Source of the DNA: Sediminibacterium roseum
Lineage (GTDB): Bacteria; Bacteroidota; Bacteroidia; Chitinophagales; Chitinophagaceae
Direction of reading: 5' to 3'
Assembly: GCF_009939005.1 (NCBI RefSeq)
Contig: NZ_JAACJS010000012.1
Span: 372,001-436,000, forward strand
DNA length: 64,000 nt
The stretch's first letter is position 1. Every line of letters begins with the position of its first letter. Below are positions 48,197 to 56,811 of this stretch, piece by piece. The notes beneath the pieces were generated by a model. That model was given only the letters and a program-made list of their open reading frames with translations. It made no database searches and was not told the DNA's origin. A program made the position numbers and the translations under genes.

Positions 48197-48520
48197 CTAT
48201 TTATTCTCCATCGTTATCTCCCCCAGGTTCGTGATCTCGCCATCGGCTACTTTCACACCGGTGCGGGTTAGTGTTTTATAATTGCCGCTGGGCTCGATCA
48301 CCAGTGTATAGATGCCGGCTTTTGCACCTGCTATTTGAAATACGTCTTCCTGGATATTGCTCCGGAGGGTATCTGTGGCGGAATAGATCCAGGCCTGCGT
48401 TGCACTGTTGTGTGGTTTGATGGTTCCGATCACCGAACCGGTACGGATGGGCCGTGCAAAAATCAAAAACACCAGCGCCAGAAGCGCCACTGCCCAAAGG
48501 ATCATTTTATTCTTTTGCAT
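48197..48520 (-). CDS. Small membrane-anchored protein with carboxypeptidase-regulatory-like fold
   Basis: 107 residues from the ATG at 48520 (MQKNKMILWAVALLALVFLI). An upstream in-frame extension has no export signal and is ignored. One hydrophobic helix (residues 6-22) anchors it. The rest is a short beta-sandwich: RTGSVIGTIKPHNSATQAWI, IAGAKAGIYTLVIEPSGNYK and a final GVKVADGEITNLGEI, the layout of carboxypeptidase-regulatory-like or CarboxypepD_reg domains. It is 81 bases downstream in the same strand order from nothing obvious. Function unknown. Confidence 0.65.
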   Translation of the reverse strand: MQKNKMILWAVALLALVFLIFARPIRTGSVIGTIKPHNSATQAWIYSATDTLRSNIQEDVFQIAGAKAGIYTLVIEPSGNYKTLTRTGVKVADGEITNLGEITMENK

Positions 48521-48769
48521 AACACATTTTTTAGGTGGAGTAATACGGAAAGCCATGCAATTCCTATACCCCCGCTGGTCGTATTTCGTTAGGATAATGT
48601 TAGGATTTTTTGTGGATGGATGCAGAGCATATCCCCTCTCCATCGGGGCCTTTTATGATAAAAGCGTCCGGTCTTCTGCAATGGCTACCGGGGGATAAAT
48701 GCGGGAGAATTCTCCACGGTTCTGCGCCGCTCTGGCACGACGCTTGCGGCAGATCACAAAACCTTTTGT

Positions 48770-49117
48770 ATGCCCTGGAACCAACTGATCGGAACAAACG
48801 GAGAAATGCGCGTGAAGGAGTGGTTGTCCAGCAAAGGCTTCAGGCTTCACAACCTGTGTTGGAACTGTGCCTATGGAGAGATCGACATCATTGCTTCTTT
48901 TCTCGACCAGCTTCATTTCATTGCCGTAACCACAAAAACGTTTGCGCAAAACGGATTGCCCGCAGAGGGCATTACGCGCAAAAAAATGTTGTCCTGCAAA
49001 CAGGCCGCGCAAAAATACCTGGAACGGCACCCTAGATGGAAGAAAGTGATTTTTGATGTAATGGCCGTATCTCCGACAGAGAATGAACAGGAGATCATTT
49101 TGCTGAAGGATGTGTAG
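48770..49117 (+). CDS. YraN/UPF0102-family protein with altered nuclease motif
   Basis: 115 residues, the normal YraN length. It keeps GTNGEMRVKEWLSSKGFRLH at the start, the NxCxYGEIDIIA block (YGEIDIIA at 36-42, with D39) and the C-terminal KVIFDVMAV. In most family members the next strand is FVEVKTR, giving the E-x-K of a PD-(D/E)xK nuclease fold; here it reads FIAVTTK (residues 50-56), so both the Glu and the Lys are replaced. It may be a non-catalytic nucleic-acid-binding version. It lies between minus-strand genes and has no partner. Confidence 0.78.
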   Translation: MPWNQLIGTNGEMRVKEWLSSKGFRLHNLCWNCAYGEIDIIASFLDQLHFIAVTTKTFAQNGLPAEGITRKKMLSCKQAAQKYLERHPRWKKVIFDVMAVSPTENEQEIILLKDV

Positions 49118-49169
49118 GGATGTCAAGGATTATTGGGAAACTCACTGAATTTCCCAATCCATATTAAAA

Positions 49170-49589
49170 TCAATTCGTCTCTACATACTTTTTAAAATTA
49201 TCCAGTATCGCCTGCCATCCGGCCTGTTGCATGTCGATCGGGTTTTGCGTTTCGGCCTCAAAGGTTTCGATCACATCGGTGGCATCTCCATTGGATTTGA
49301 AATGTATGATCACTTTTCGCCCATCTCCCATGGTGTAAACGATCAGCTCATGGGTTGTTACTTCATCGTATACACCGCCAAAATCAAAACCAAAGCTCCC
49401 GTCTTTCGCTTCCATACGGGTAGTAAATGAGCCGCCTGTCCGCAGGTCGTTCTCTGCTTTTGGAGCGTGCCAGTCGGGCGATGCCGCACACCATTTTGTT
49501 ATGTCGCCGGGATTGTTCCATGCATTCCATACTTTTTCTACCGGTGCATTGATCGATGCTTTAACAGTAAGCGCTGTTTTGTTTTCCAT
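49170..49589 (-). CDS. SRPBCC / AHSA1-like domain protein
   Basis: 139 residues, one START-like domain: NKTALTVKASINAPVEKVWN, with AWNNPGDITKWCAASPDWHA, the AHSA1 signature stretch GGSFTTRMEAKDGSFGFDF, and a C-terminal helix GWQAILDNFKKYVET. This matches the Activator of Hsp90 ATPase-like subgroup of SRPBCC proteins, which bind hydrophobic ligands. It is cytosolic. Ligand unknown. It is divergent from the pectate lyase. Confidence 0.85.
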   Translation of the reverse strand: MENKTALTVKASINAPVEKVWNAWNNPGDITKWCAASPDWHAPKAENDLRTGGSFTTRMEAKDGSFGFDFGGVYDEVTTHELIVYTMGDGRKVIIHFKSNGDATDVIETFEAETQNPIDMQQAGWQAILDNFKKYVETN

Positions 49590-49705
49590 ATAGCTGTTTT
49601 AGGGTTTTAAATATAAGAAATACTCACCGTTTATTGATACAAAATCACCTAATTAACAGCGCGATCGTATAAACAAACTGTATCTTCCCTACAACAAACA
49701 TTTCC

Positions 49706-50839
49706 ATGAAACCGTACATTTTTACATACTGCTTTTTACTTGGTGTGCCGGGCTATGCGCAGGAGAAACCCATTGACACATCGGCTTTTCTTGATGCGGC
49801 GCATCACTGGTACGATATCAAGGACAAAACGAACACCATCAATCCACGGCCCGGCCGCCCTGCTTACCGGGCAACAGAAACAGCGGCCATCGCGGATAAC
49901 ATACTGCTTTATCAAAAAACAAATGGCGGCTGGCCAAAGAACTATGATATGCAGGCAATACTTTCAACTGAACAGAAAGACAGTCTTCTGCGATCAAAAA
50001 ACGAATTGCATACCACTTACGACAACGGCAGCACCTACGCCCAGGTAGCTTACCTCGCAAAAGCATACACCCGCACAAAAAACGAAGCGTATAAAACAGC
50101 GGTGTTGAAGGGACTGGATTTCATCACCACCTCTCAATACGCCAATGGCGGGTGGCCGCAGTATTATCCGCTGGAGAAAAATTACAGCAGGTACATCACT
50201 TACAACGACGATGCCTATATCGGCATCATGAACCTGTTGAAAGACATCGTGGACAACACAAACGATTACCGTTTTATCGATGAAGCCACGAGGCAGAAGA
50301 TCCAGGCATCGTACAACAGGGGGATCGACTGCATCCTGCAAACACAGATGAACGACAATGGCAAGCCCACCGCGTGGTGCCAGCAACACGATGAAGTGAC
50401 GCTTCAGCCTGCGTGGGCGAGGAAATTTGAGCCGCCTGCTATTTGCAATGGAGAGAGCGCGGGCATTGTTTTGTTCCTGATGCGCATTAAGCAACCATCC
50501 CCTGCGGTAAAAAATGCGATACGCGATGCGGTGGCGTGGTTCAATGAATCAAAAATACTGAACACCAAAGTGCAGGTGATCGATGCGCCTGAAATGACAA
50601 CGGCGTTTACCGTTTCAAAGCATGATCGTATAGTAGTGAATAGTCCGGGCGCACCACCCATCTGGACGCGTTATTACGAACTGAAAACACACCGCCCTAT
50701 GTTTTGCAACCGCGACAGTAAAGTTGTATATACACTTGCAGAAGTGGATCGCGAAAGAAGAGATGGTTACGGCTGGTATACCTATGCCCCGCAGCTTGTT
50801 TTGGATAAATATGAGAAATGGAAAACCATCAACCCATAA
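49706..50839 (+). CDS. pelA: Pectate lyase, polysaccharide lyase family 10
   Basis: 377 residues with a signal peptide (MKPYIFTYCFLLGVPGYA, then Q-E). It has the PL10 pattern: YQKTNGGWPKNYDMQAIL near residue 70, DNGSTYAQVAYLAKAY, FITTSQYANGGWPQYYPL, ITYNDDAYIGIMNLLKD, TAWCQQHDEVTLQPAWARKF near residue 223 and the catalytic-region RYYELKTHRPMFCNRDSKV and RRDGYGWYTYAP near the C-terminus. It cleaves polygalacturonate by Ca2+-assisted beta-elimination, so the organism can use plant pectin. It is a single-domain enzyme without a carbohydrate-binding module. No other pectin gene is close. Confidence 0.9.
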   Translation: MKPYIFTYCFLLGVPGYAQEKPIDTSAFLDAAHHWYDIKDKTNTINPRPGRPAYRATETAAIADNILLYQKTNGGWPKNYDMQAILSTEQKDSLLRSKNELHTTYDNGSTYAQVAYLAKAYTRTKNEAYKTAVLKGLDFITTSQYANGGWPQYYPLEKNYSRYITYNDDAYIGIMNLLKDIVDNTNDYRFIDEATRQKIQASYNRGIDCILQTQMNDNGKPTAWCQQHDEVTLQPAWARKFEPPAICNGESAGIVLFLMRIKQPSPAVKNAIRDAVAWFNESKILNTKVQVIDAPEMTTAFTVSKHDRIVVNSPGAPPIWTRYYELKTHRPMFCNRDSKVVYTLAEVDRERRDGYGWYTYAPQLVLDKYEKWKTINP

Positions 50840-50893
50840 AATTCACCAGACCGCAAACAAGTAAGAAACGTTTCCCAAACAGGTAATAAACGT

Positions 50894-51061
50894 TTATTTT
50901 TTCCTGAACCACGCAGCAATGCCAAGGCCAACAATAAAGATCCCAGCAAGAAGAATGGTATAATCGGGCGTTTGTGACCTTACGACCTGCCTGGCGAATG
51001 CGCCAAAACAAAGCAACCCTGCAACAATAGCGAGGGAAAGGGTGAGGTATTTTGTTTTCAT
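50894..51061 (-). CDS. Small two-helix membrane protein
   Basis: 55 residues from the ATG at 51061: MKTKYLTLSLAIVAGLLCFG, a short polar loop, then YTILLAGIFIVGLGIAAWF and RKK. Two transmembrane helices with a basic tail. No family recognised. It is downstream of the lipoprotein gene on the same strand, separated by the AT-rich repeat copy 4. Confidence 0.6.
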   Translation of the reverse strand: MKTKYLTLSLAIVAGLLCFGAFARQVVRSQTPDYTILLAGIFIVGLGIAAWFRKK

Positions 51062-51141
51062 ATTTCCTGTTAACAGAATAAATATAAAACAAAAGAGAAA
51101 AAGAAGAAAATCAGTAACAGGCAATCGAAATTGCCCGTTAC

Positions 51142-51176
51142 CAATTCTTAATTGCTAATTTCTAATTACTAATTAT
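51142..51176. repeat. AT-rich intergenic repeat, copy 4
   Basis: AATTCTTAATTGC, then TAATTTCTAATTACTAATT, the same words as the right arm of copy 3, between the lipoprotein gene and the small membrane protein gene. It overlaps the last codons of the lipoprotein gene by a few bases. Confidence 0.6.
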
Positions 51177-51619
51177 TTCGGGCAGTCAACTTTCTTCAAC
51201 GCCAGCTTAGGCTCAAACTCGAGCGAGTCGGTGTTAACGAATACAACTTTGCCGTTCATTTCTTTGGTATCTCCATAACCTTCTACCCAATCGCCGCTGA
51301 TCTTTTTAAAGGCCACCTGGCGAACGGAACTGGTTCCCTCAGACATAAACGTATAATCTGCGAGCAGCAGATCGTTTTTGATCCAGCCATTGATGGTGCC
51401 GGTGTTTTTGTCTTTTTGGAAGAGATTGTATTCGAGCGTACCCGCAACTGAATCTTTACCGGTACTGAAGCTGAGCAACACCGTATCGCGGTCTGCAGCG
51501 AAGCGGTAGCAATCGGGGTCGCTCATTTTTACAGGTTTTGCTTCTTCGCTGTTGCCGTCGCTTTTACAGGCGGTGAACAGGCCCAGCACGATAAGCATGC
51601 CTAAAAATTTTGATTTCAT
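51173..51619 (-). CDS. Predicted lipoprotein of unknown function
   Basis: 148 residues from the ATG at 51619: MKSKFLGMLIVLGLFTACKS, a good lipobox with C18, followed by a Ser/Glu/Lys linker. The mature part is a beta-rich small domain (CYRFAADRDTVLLSFSTGK, VAGTLEYNLFQKDKNTGTIN, GWIKNDLLLADYTFMSEG, VRQVAFKKISGDWVEGYG), similar in style to many Bacteroidota lipoproteins, with two cysteines that may form a disulfide. No defined family. A longer frame upstream would remove the lipobox from the start and is less likely. Confidence 0.72.
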   Translation of the reverse strand: MKSKFLGMLIVLGLFTACKSDGNSEEAKPVKMSDPDCYRFAADRDTVLLSFSTGKDSVAGTLEYNLFQKDKNTGTINGWIKNDLLLADYTFMSEGTSSVRQVAFKKISGDWVEGYGDTKEMNGKVVFVNTDSLEFEPKLALKKVDCPK

Positions 51620-51787
51620 AGGAAAGGGGTTTTGTTTTTTTAAATGGTGAGACAAGGTCAAAATGATCCGTGCCGTCATTTACGACAGTATTTGAATTTG
51701 ACATGCAAAACTCCTGCCACCGCCTTTAAGCTGGCGAAGAAGGGCAACAACGACGCCTGGCTGTTGCATGAGGAAGAATTTCCCTGC

Positions 51788-53995
51788 TTATATGATTTTA
51801 TCAGGCGTGATGGGCAGGTCGCGCACACGTTTACCGGTAGCGTGGTAAACGGCATTGGCCACCGCCGCCGCAAAACCGATCAGTGCGATCTCCCCCATAC
51901 CTTTTGCGCCCATGGGGTTGATGATGGGATCGGGTTTGTCTACAAAAATGGTTTCGATATGTGGCACATCCGCGCTTACGGGCACATGGTAATCGGCTAA
52001 ATTGTTGTTCACAAAACGGCCATAGCGGTGATCGATGACAGCCTCTTCCGTCAGCGCCATCCCGATACCGCCGGTAACGCCACCGATCATCTGGCTGGCC
52101 GCTGTTTTTGGGCTCACGATCTTACCCGAATCCGCTACGGTAACCACCCTGCTCACTCGCACCACACCCGTTTTCGGGTGCACTTTTACCTGCGCAAAAT
52201 GTATCGACCATGAATACATGGAATATTTGGAGGCCTCCGCGTTGCCGCGCGATTCTCTTGTCATGTCGATAGAGGGAATGTTGTTTTGTTTCAGCAAGTC
52301 AACGATCAGCACTTTTGTGTCCCGGTCGTCTTTTTTATAGATGTACCCATCTTCAAAAACAAGCGCATCGGCTTTTACGTTTTCAAAAGAAGATCGTTTG
52401 GCAAGCGCTTCAACCAGGGCCGTTTTTACTGCGGTACACGCTTCAAAAACAGCGGAGCCAACTGTTGAGGTGGTAGTGGAGCCTCCCTGGCTACCGGCTG
52501 TGGGAAATGATGAATCGCCGAGTTCAAATTTTATTTTTGATACAGGCACACCCAGTACTTCGTGCGCAATATTCGTCATTGCCGTACCGGTGCCCGGCCC
52601 TATATCACTTGTTGCGCTTTGCAGCAGCAGGTTTCCGTCGGGTGTGATCACCGCCCTGCAGTTTGCCACACCGCGCGATGCGCTGAATACGCCTGTACTC
52701 ATTCCGTAGCCCACCAGCCATTCGCCCTCTTTCATAGAGCCAACCGCGGCATTGCGCTTGTACCAGCCGATCTTTTCTGCGCCAAGCTGGTAGGCCTCCT
52801 TCACAAACTTGCTGGAGTAAGGGCGTTTGCGTTCAGGGTCGGTTTCTGTATAATTTTTGATCCTGAAATCAAGCGGGTCCATTTTCAATTTGTAAGCCAG
52901 TTCATCCATCGCCGATTCAAGTGCAAAGGCGCCTGTGGCCTCGCCGGGGCCGCGCATCCAGATGGGTGAGCTGATGTCGAGCGGCAGTAACCTGTAACGC
53001 GTGTTTACATTGGGCGATTCGTACATGAACTTGGTCATGCTCACCACGCCTTCGGTGAAGTCTTCGTAAGAAGAAGTTTGTGAGATCACTTCGTGTGTGA
53101 TGCCGGTTAATTTTCCATCGGGTGTTGCGCCCAGTCCTATTTTCTGGATGGTCTGCGGGCGATATCCCACGGTTGTAAACATCTGGTCGCGGCTTTGCAC
53201 CAGTTTTACGGGCCTGTTCAACGCCTTTGCTGCGGCCACCACCGCTATCTCCTGCGGCCATGTGCGCAGCCCCATGCCAAAACCGCCGCCAACAAATTCA
53301 GAGAATACCTGCACATTTTTTTCGGGCAGTTTGAATGCACCCATGATGGCGCGCTGCGTTGATTTTACGCCTTGTGTTTTTGCGTACACGGTAACTTTAT
53401 CGTCTCCATCCCATATCGCGAGAATTCCATGCAGCTCCATCGGGTTGTGCATTTCAAGGGGCATGGTGTAGGTTGATTCGATGTTTACGGGTGCGGTCTT
53501 GTACGTATCCGCATCCCCTCTTTTATAGTCCGGCGAACGCGGTGTTACCGCTGCTTTGTCTTTTTCTTTTTCGAGATCGGTATGCGATGTTTCTGCATTG
53601 TAAGAAGCCTTCACCAGCGAAGCAGCATGTTGCGCGCGTTCGAGCGTGTCGGCAATGGCCATCGCGATGGGTTGGCCGCCGAACAGGACCTGGTCGCTGC
53701 CCAGGATCCGATAGCGTTGGCCGCCCATAGGAAGAGTTGCATTGTTGTTGGCAGGAGGCGCATCCCAACCCGGAACTGCGGGCATGTTCTGGTGTGTATA
53801 CACGGCAAGCACACCCGGCGCATTCGCAGCGGCCCTGGTATCGATCGATGTTATTTTTCCACGCGCGATGGTACTGGGAACAAGCACGCAATACGACATC
53901 TTCGGCGCATCAAACTCCGCAAAATATTTTGCGCCCCCGGTTACTTTTAATTTACCATCTACCCTGCTGGTCGGGTCTGCGAATTTCTTTTCCAT
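51788..53995 (-). CDS. Aldehyde oxidoreductase/xanthine-dehydrogenase-family molybdopterin-binding subunit (PaoC-like)
   Basis: 735 residues. It has the domains of the large subunit: an N-terminal aldehyde oxidase/xanthine dehydrogenase a/b hammerhead (DGKLKVTGGAKYFAEFDAP), then the molybdenum cofactor-binding domain (EFVGGGFGMGLRTWPQEIAV near residue 236, LQSATSDIGPGTGTAMTNIA, GSQGGSTTTSTVGSAVFEA). The catalytic Glu is E702 in GAKGMGEIALIGF. It has no signal peptide itself and would be carried out with the Tat-signal small subunit. Last gene of the three-gene operon, 54 bases after the FAD subunit. Oxidises aromatic or other aldehydes; substrate is an inference from PaoABC. Confidence 0.9.
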   Translation of the reverse strand: MEKKFADPTSRVDGKLKVTGGAKYFAEFDAPKMSYCVLVPSTIARGKITSIDTRAAANAPGVLAVYTHQNMPAVPGWDAPPANNNATLPMGGQRYRILGSDQVLFGGQPIAMAIADTLERAQHAASLVKASYNAETSHTDLEKEKDKAAVTPRSPDYKRGDADTYKTAPVNIESTYTMPLEMHNPMELHGILAIWDGDDKVTVYAKTQGVKSTQRAIMGAFKLPEKNVQVFSEFVGGGFGMGLRTWPQEIAVVAAAKALNRPVKLVQSRDQMFTTVGYRPQTIQKIGLGATPDGKLTGITHEVISQTSSYEDFTEGVVSMTKFMYESPNVNTRYRLLPLDISSPIWMRGPGEATGAFALESAMDELAYKLKMDPLDFRIKNYTETDPERKRPYSSKFVKEAYQLGAEKIGWYKRNAAVGSMKEGEWLVGYGMSTGVFSASRGVANCRAVITPDGNLLLQSATSDIGPGTGTAMTNIAHEVLGVPVSKIKFELGDSSFPTAGSQGGSTTTSTVGSAVFEACTAVKTALVEALAKRSSFENVKADALVFEDGYIYKKDDRDTKVLIVDLLKQNNIPSIDMTRESRGNAEASKYSMYSWSIHFAQVKVHPKTGVVRVSRVVTVADSGKIVSPKTAASQMIGGVTGGIGMALTEEAVIDHRYGRFVNNNLADYHVPVSADVPHIETIFVDKPDPIINPMGAKGMGEIALIGFAAAVANAVYHATGKRVRDLPITPDKII

Positions 53996-54049
53996 GGTTG
54001 GATGTTTGTTGTTGTTCTAAATCCTTGTCGCGGTTGGTGCACTCATTGT

Positions 54050-55027
54050 TTACGCTCCCGCTTTCTTCAATGCCTCTACAATGGCATTGGGTGCAAGCTT
54101 TAGTTTGAAATCGTTGTGGCCATACCCTTTTGCATTTGTCATGGCGATGGTTGCTGCTTTTTGAAAATTATCTTCCGATGCGATTTTTCCTTTGAGGAAC
54201 TTCTCCGCTTCGGTTAAGCGCCATGGCTTGTGCGCAACACCACCCATGGCGAGTCTTATATCCTGGATCGTTCCGTTTTTTACATCCAGTGCCGCAGCAA
54301 CAGAAACCAACGCAAAAGCATACGATGCCCTGTCGCGGATCTTCAGGTAATGCGAATGGGCTGCGAGGTTATTGTTCGGGATGGTTACACCGGTGATCAT
54401 TTCTCCTTTCTGTAAAGTATTGTCTTTCTCAGGGTGGTCGCCCGGCAAACGGTGAAAATCACCGAACGGGATCTTCCGTTCGCCCTTCGCCCCTGTTACC
54501 GTAACGGTGGCATCCAGTGCAACCAATGCTACACACATGTCGCTCGGGTGAACGGCGATGCATTGATCGCTCGTGCCAAAGATCGCGTGCATGCGGTTGT
54601 AGCCGCCTATGGCGCCACAGCCGCTGCCGGGTTCACGTTTGTTGCAGGGCATGCTGGTATCGTAAAAATAACCGCAGCGTGTGCGTTGCATCATGTTCCC
54701 GCCCACACTTGCCATGTTGCGCAGTTGTGGCGATGCGCCTGCTTTGAACGCCATCGACAACAACGGAAAATGTTTTACCACCAGCTCATGTTCCGACACA
54801 TCCGAATTTTTTGCCAGTGCGCCGATGCGTATGCCCGTGGCCGTTTTCTCTACTGCCGCCAGCGGAACGGAATTGACATCGATCAGGCGCGAAGGTGCAG
54901 TAACACCGCGTTTCATCAAATCTATAAGATTGGTGCCGCCTGCAAGAAATGCGGCGCCTTCGTTTTTTGCCAACGCACTTACTGCAGATGCAGCTGTGGC
55001 AGCTCTCATGTATTCAAATGCATTCAT
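54050..55027 (-). CDS. FAD-binding subunit of aldehyde oxidoreductase with [4Fe-4S] site (PaoB-like)
   Basis: 325 residues. FAD-binding motifs FLAGGTNLIDLMKRGV near residue 27 and NMASVGGNMMQRTRCGYF near 104. Four cysteines C118, C128, C137 and C156 (CGYFYDTSMPCNKR, GSGCGAIGG and DQCIAVHPSD) match the extra [4Fe-4S] cluster that is special to the PaoB branch. The C-terminal CO dehydrogenase flavoprotein domain starts near residue 215. It carries electrons between the molybdenum site and the small subunit clusters or acceptor. Its ATG overlaps the stop of the 2Fe-2S gene (ATGA, 55024-55027). Confidence 0.92.
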   Translation of the reverse strand: MNAFEYMRAATAASAVSALAKNEGAAFLAGGTNLIDLMKRGVTAPSRLIDVNSVPLAAVEKTATGIRIGALAKNSDVSEHELVVKHFPLLSMAFKAGASPQLRNMASVGGNMMQRTRCGYFYDTSMPCNKREPGSGCGAIGGYNRMHAIFGTSDQCIAVHPSDMCVALVALDATVTVTGAKGERKIPFGDFHRLPGDHPEKDNTLQKGEMITGVTIPNNNLAAHSHYLKIRDRASYAFALVSVAAALDVKNGTIQDIRLAMGGVAHKPWRLTEAEKFLKGKIASEDNFQKAATIAMTNAKGYGHNDFKLKLAPNAIVEALKKAGA

Positions 55028-55638
55028 ATTTTCTGCCCTCCATTTTTTGCACTCATTACCGCGTCAACAATATTTGAGTAAGCGCCGCAGCGGCAGATGT
55101 TGCCACTCATGTATTCTCGCACCTGGTCGGGACTGTTTGCGTGGCCTTCGCGTACACAACAAACGGCCGACATGATCTGCCCTGGTGTGCAGTACCCGCA
55201 TTGAAACCCATCGAACTCGATGAATGCTTCCTGCATCGGGTGCAGGTTGTCTCCCTGCGCAAGCCCCTCGATGGTGGTTACTTCTTTGCCTTCCGTGGTA
55301 ACGGCCAGCGTTAAACAGGAGTTCACCCGCCGCCCGTTCACATGAACGGTGCAGGCGCCGCACTGGCCGTGGTCGCAGCCCTTCTTTGTTCCGGTAAGAT
55401 GCAGTTGTTCGCGCAGGAGATCGAGCAGGGTAACGCGGGGTTCAACAGACAATTGCCGTGCGCTGCCATTGATCTTTACGTTGAGGGGCATTTTTTCAAA
55501 TGCTTCGGCAACTCTTTCGTCGAGCCCGTTCTCCGCGGCCCTGATCACCGTTTTGGGTGTAAGCGTGATCGCCGCCAGTACGGATGATTGTTTGAGAAAG
55601 GCTCTCCGTGGATTTTCTTCGGGTAATTGATCGGCCAT
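55024..55638 (-). CDS. [2Fe-2S] subunit of aldehyde oxidoreductase with Tat-type signal (PaoA-like)
   Basis: 204 residues. The N-terminus has a twin-arginine signal (NPRRAFLKQSSVLAAITLTP, with R11-R12), so the folded enzyme is exported. Two [2Fe-2S] clusters are bound by C88, C93, C96 and C108 (GCDHGQCGACTVHVNG) and by C147, C150, C182 and C184 (GFQCGYCTPGQ, ICRCGAYSNI). First gene of the operon small subunit, FAD subunit, molybdenum subunit. I do not see the PaoD/XdhC insertion chaperone gene in the window. Confidence 0.93.
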   Translation of the reverse strand: MADQLPEENPRRAFLKQSSVLAAITLTPKTVIRAAENGLDERVAEAFEKMPLNVKINGSARQLSVEPRVTLLDLLREQLHLTGTKKGCDHGQCGACTVHVNGRRVNSCLTLAVTTEGKEVTTIEGLAQGDNLHPMQEAFIEFDGFQCGYCTPGQIMSAVCCVREGHANSPDQVREYMSGNICRCGAYSNIVDAVMSAKNGGQKI

Positions 55639-55735
55639 AAAACAATTATTATGCCCTGAATTTACGCTAAAAAGAACGGCTTCCTTCAGTGGTGGTAAAT
55701 TATTTTTAACGGGATTGCCACCTGGATTAAAAGCG

Positions 55736-56788
55736 CTATTGCATGTTCAGGCTGCCTGCTTTTTCCATCAGCCTTTGCAGCAATACGGCCTGGTTACCGG
55801 CGCGCACGAAATTATGTCCCTCGTATTTCGCGCCGTAGTACACATCGTTGTTCAGGTGATCGGTTAAAAAACGCAGCGCCTGCATGTAGATCATGAATTT
55901 GCCGGCGTAGAAAAAATATTTGACCTCTTCCGCAGAAAGTTCATCTTCCATTTCTGCGTAATAGCCCACTACGATCGATTTGTAAACATCATCGCGCACC
56001 TGTATCTTACTGAAATCTTTTTCTTCTTCGCTAACCGTAGGCAGGTAGGTCCGCATCATATCACCCACATCGCTGATGAAATAGCCGGGCATCACCGTAT
56101 CAAGGTCTATCACACAGACCGCCTCGTTGTTTTCATTGAACAGCACGTTGCTGATCTTGGTATCGTGGTGCGTTACCCTTTTCTTAAACGCGGGGTTAAC
56201 GGATATGGACCGGAAATCCGAAACTATTCCGGCATGCAATCTCATAAACGCGATCAGTTCGGCAGATGCTTCGATCCTTTCAACATTACCCTTTTCAAGC
56301 GCGTCGAGAAACTGCCCGTACCGGAGGGAAAGGTCGTGAAAGGATGGCAATGTTGTTTCCAGTGAACCTGCATCAAACCCCGAAAGTAACCTTGTGAAGC
56401 GGCCAAACTGCGACGCGGCCTCAAAAGCCTGTGAAGCGTCCTGCACCACATCTTTTGAATGTGATCCGTTTATAAACGGGTACAAACGGTAAAACCCGCC
56501 GTCCAGGCTGGCCTCATTCACCAGCGTTCGGCCGTCTGTGGTTGGCACGGGCGCTGCGAAAAGATATTCTGGTGCGTGCTGCCGAAGATAACCGGCGATC
56601 GAACAGATGTTGCGGTCTATCGCGCCGGGGTCCGTAAAAACACGGTCGTTGATCTTTTGAAGAATATAACTTTTGCCACCGGCACTGATCTTCCAGGTAT
56701 GGTTGATCAAACCCGTACCGAACGGGGTTACCTGTGCATCTGCTGCGTTGATCCCATACGATTGCAAAACCCTGGCTACAATATCCAT
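55736..56788 (-). CDS. Phosphotransferase, N-acetylhexosamine kinase (NahK)-like
   Basis: 350 residues of the aminoglycoside phosphotransferase/choline kinase fold. The ATP lobe is at about 20-110 (GTGLINHTWKISAGGKSYIL). The catalytic loop is HHDTKISNVLF with D209 and N214, and the metal-binding aspartate is in VIDLDTVMPGYFISDVGDMM (D228 or D230), which fits the sugar-1-kinases of the NahK type. It would phosphorylate an amino sugar or another small sugar in the cytosol. It starts 24 bases after the gene for the endonuclease/phosphatase-like protein. Confidence 0.82.
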   Translation of the reverse strand: MDIVARVLQSYGINAADAQVTPFGTGLINHTWKISAGGKSYILQKINDRVFTDPGAIDRNICSIAGYLRQHAPEYLFAAPVPTTDGRTLVNEASLDGGFYRLYPFINGSHSKDVVQDASQAFEAASQFGRFTRLLSGFDAGSLETTLPSFHDLSLRYGQFLDALEKGNVERIEASAELIAFMRLHAGIVSDFRSISVNPAFKKRVTHHDTKISNVLFNENNEAVCVIDLDTVMPGYFISDVGDMMRTYLPTVSEEEKDFSKIQVRDDVYKSIVVGYYAEMEDELSAEEVKYFFYAGKFMIYMQALRFLTDHLNNDVYYGAKYEGHNFVRAGNQAVLLQRLMEKAGSLNMQ

Positions 56789-56811
56789 CGCCTAAAATTA
56801 AAGGAATGGAT

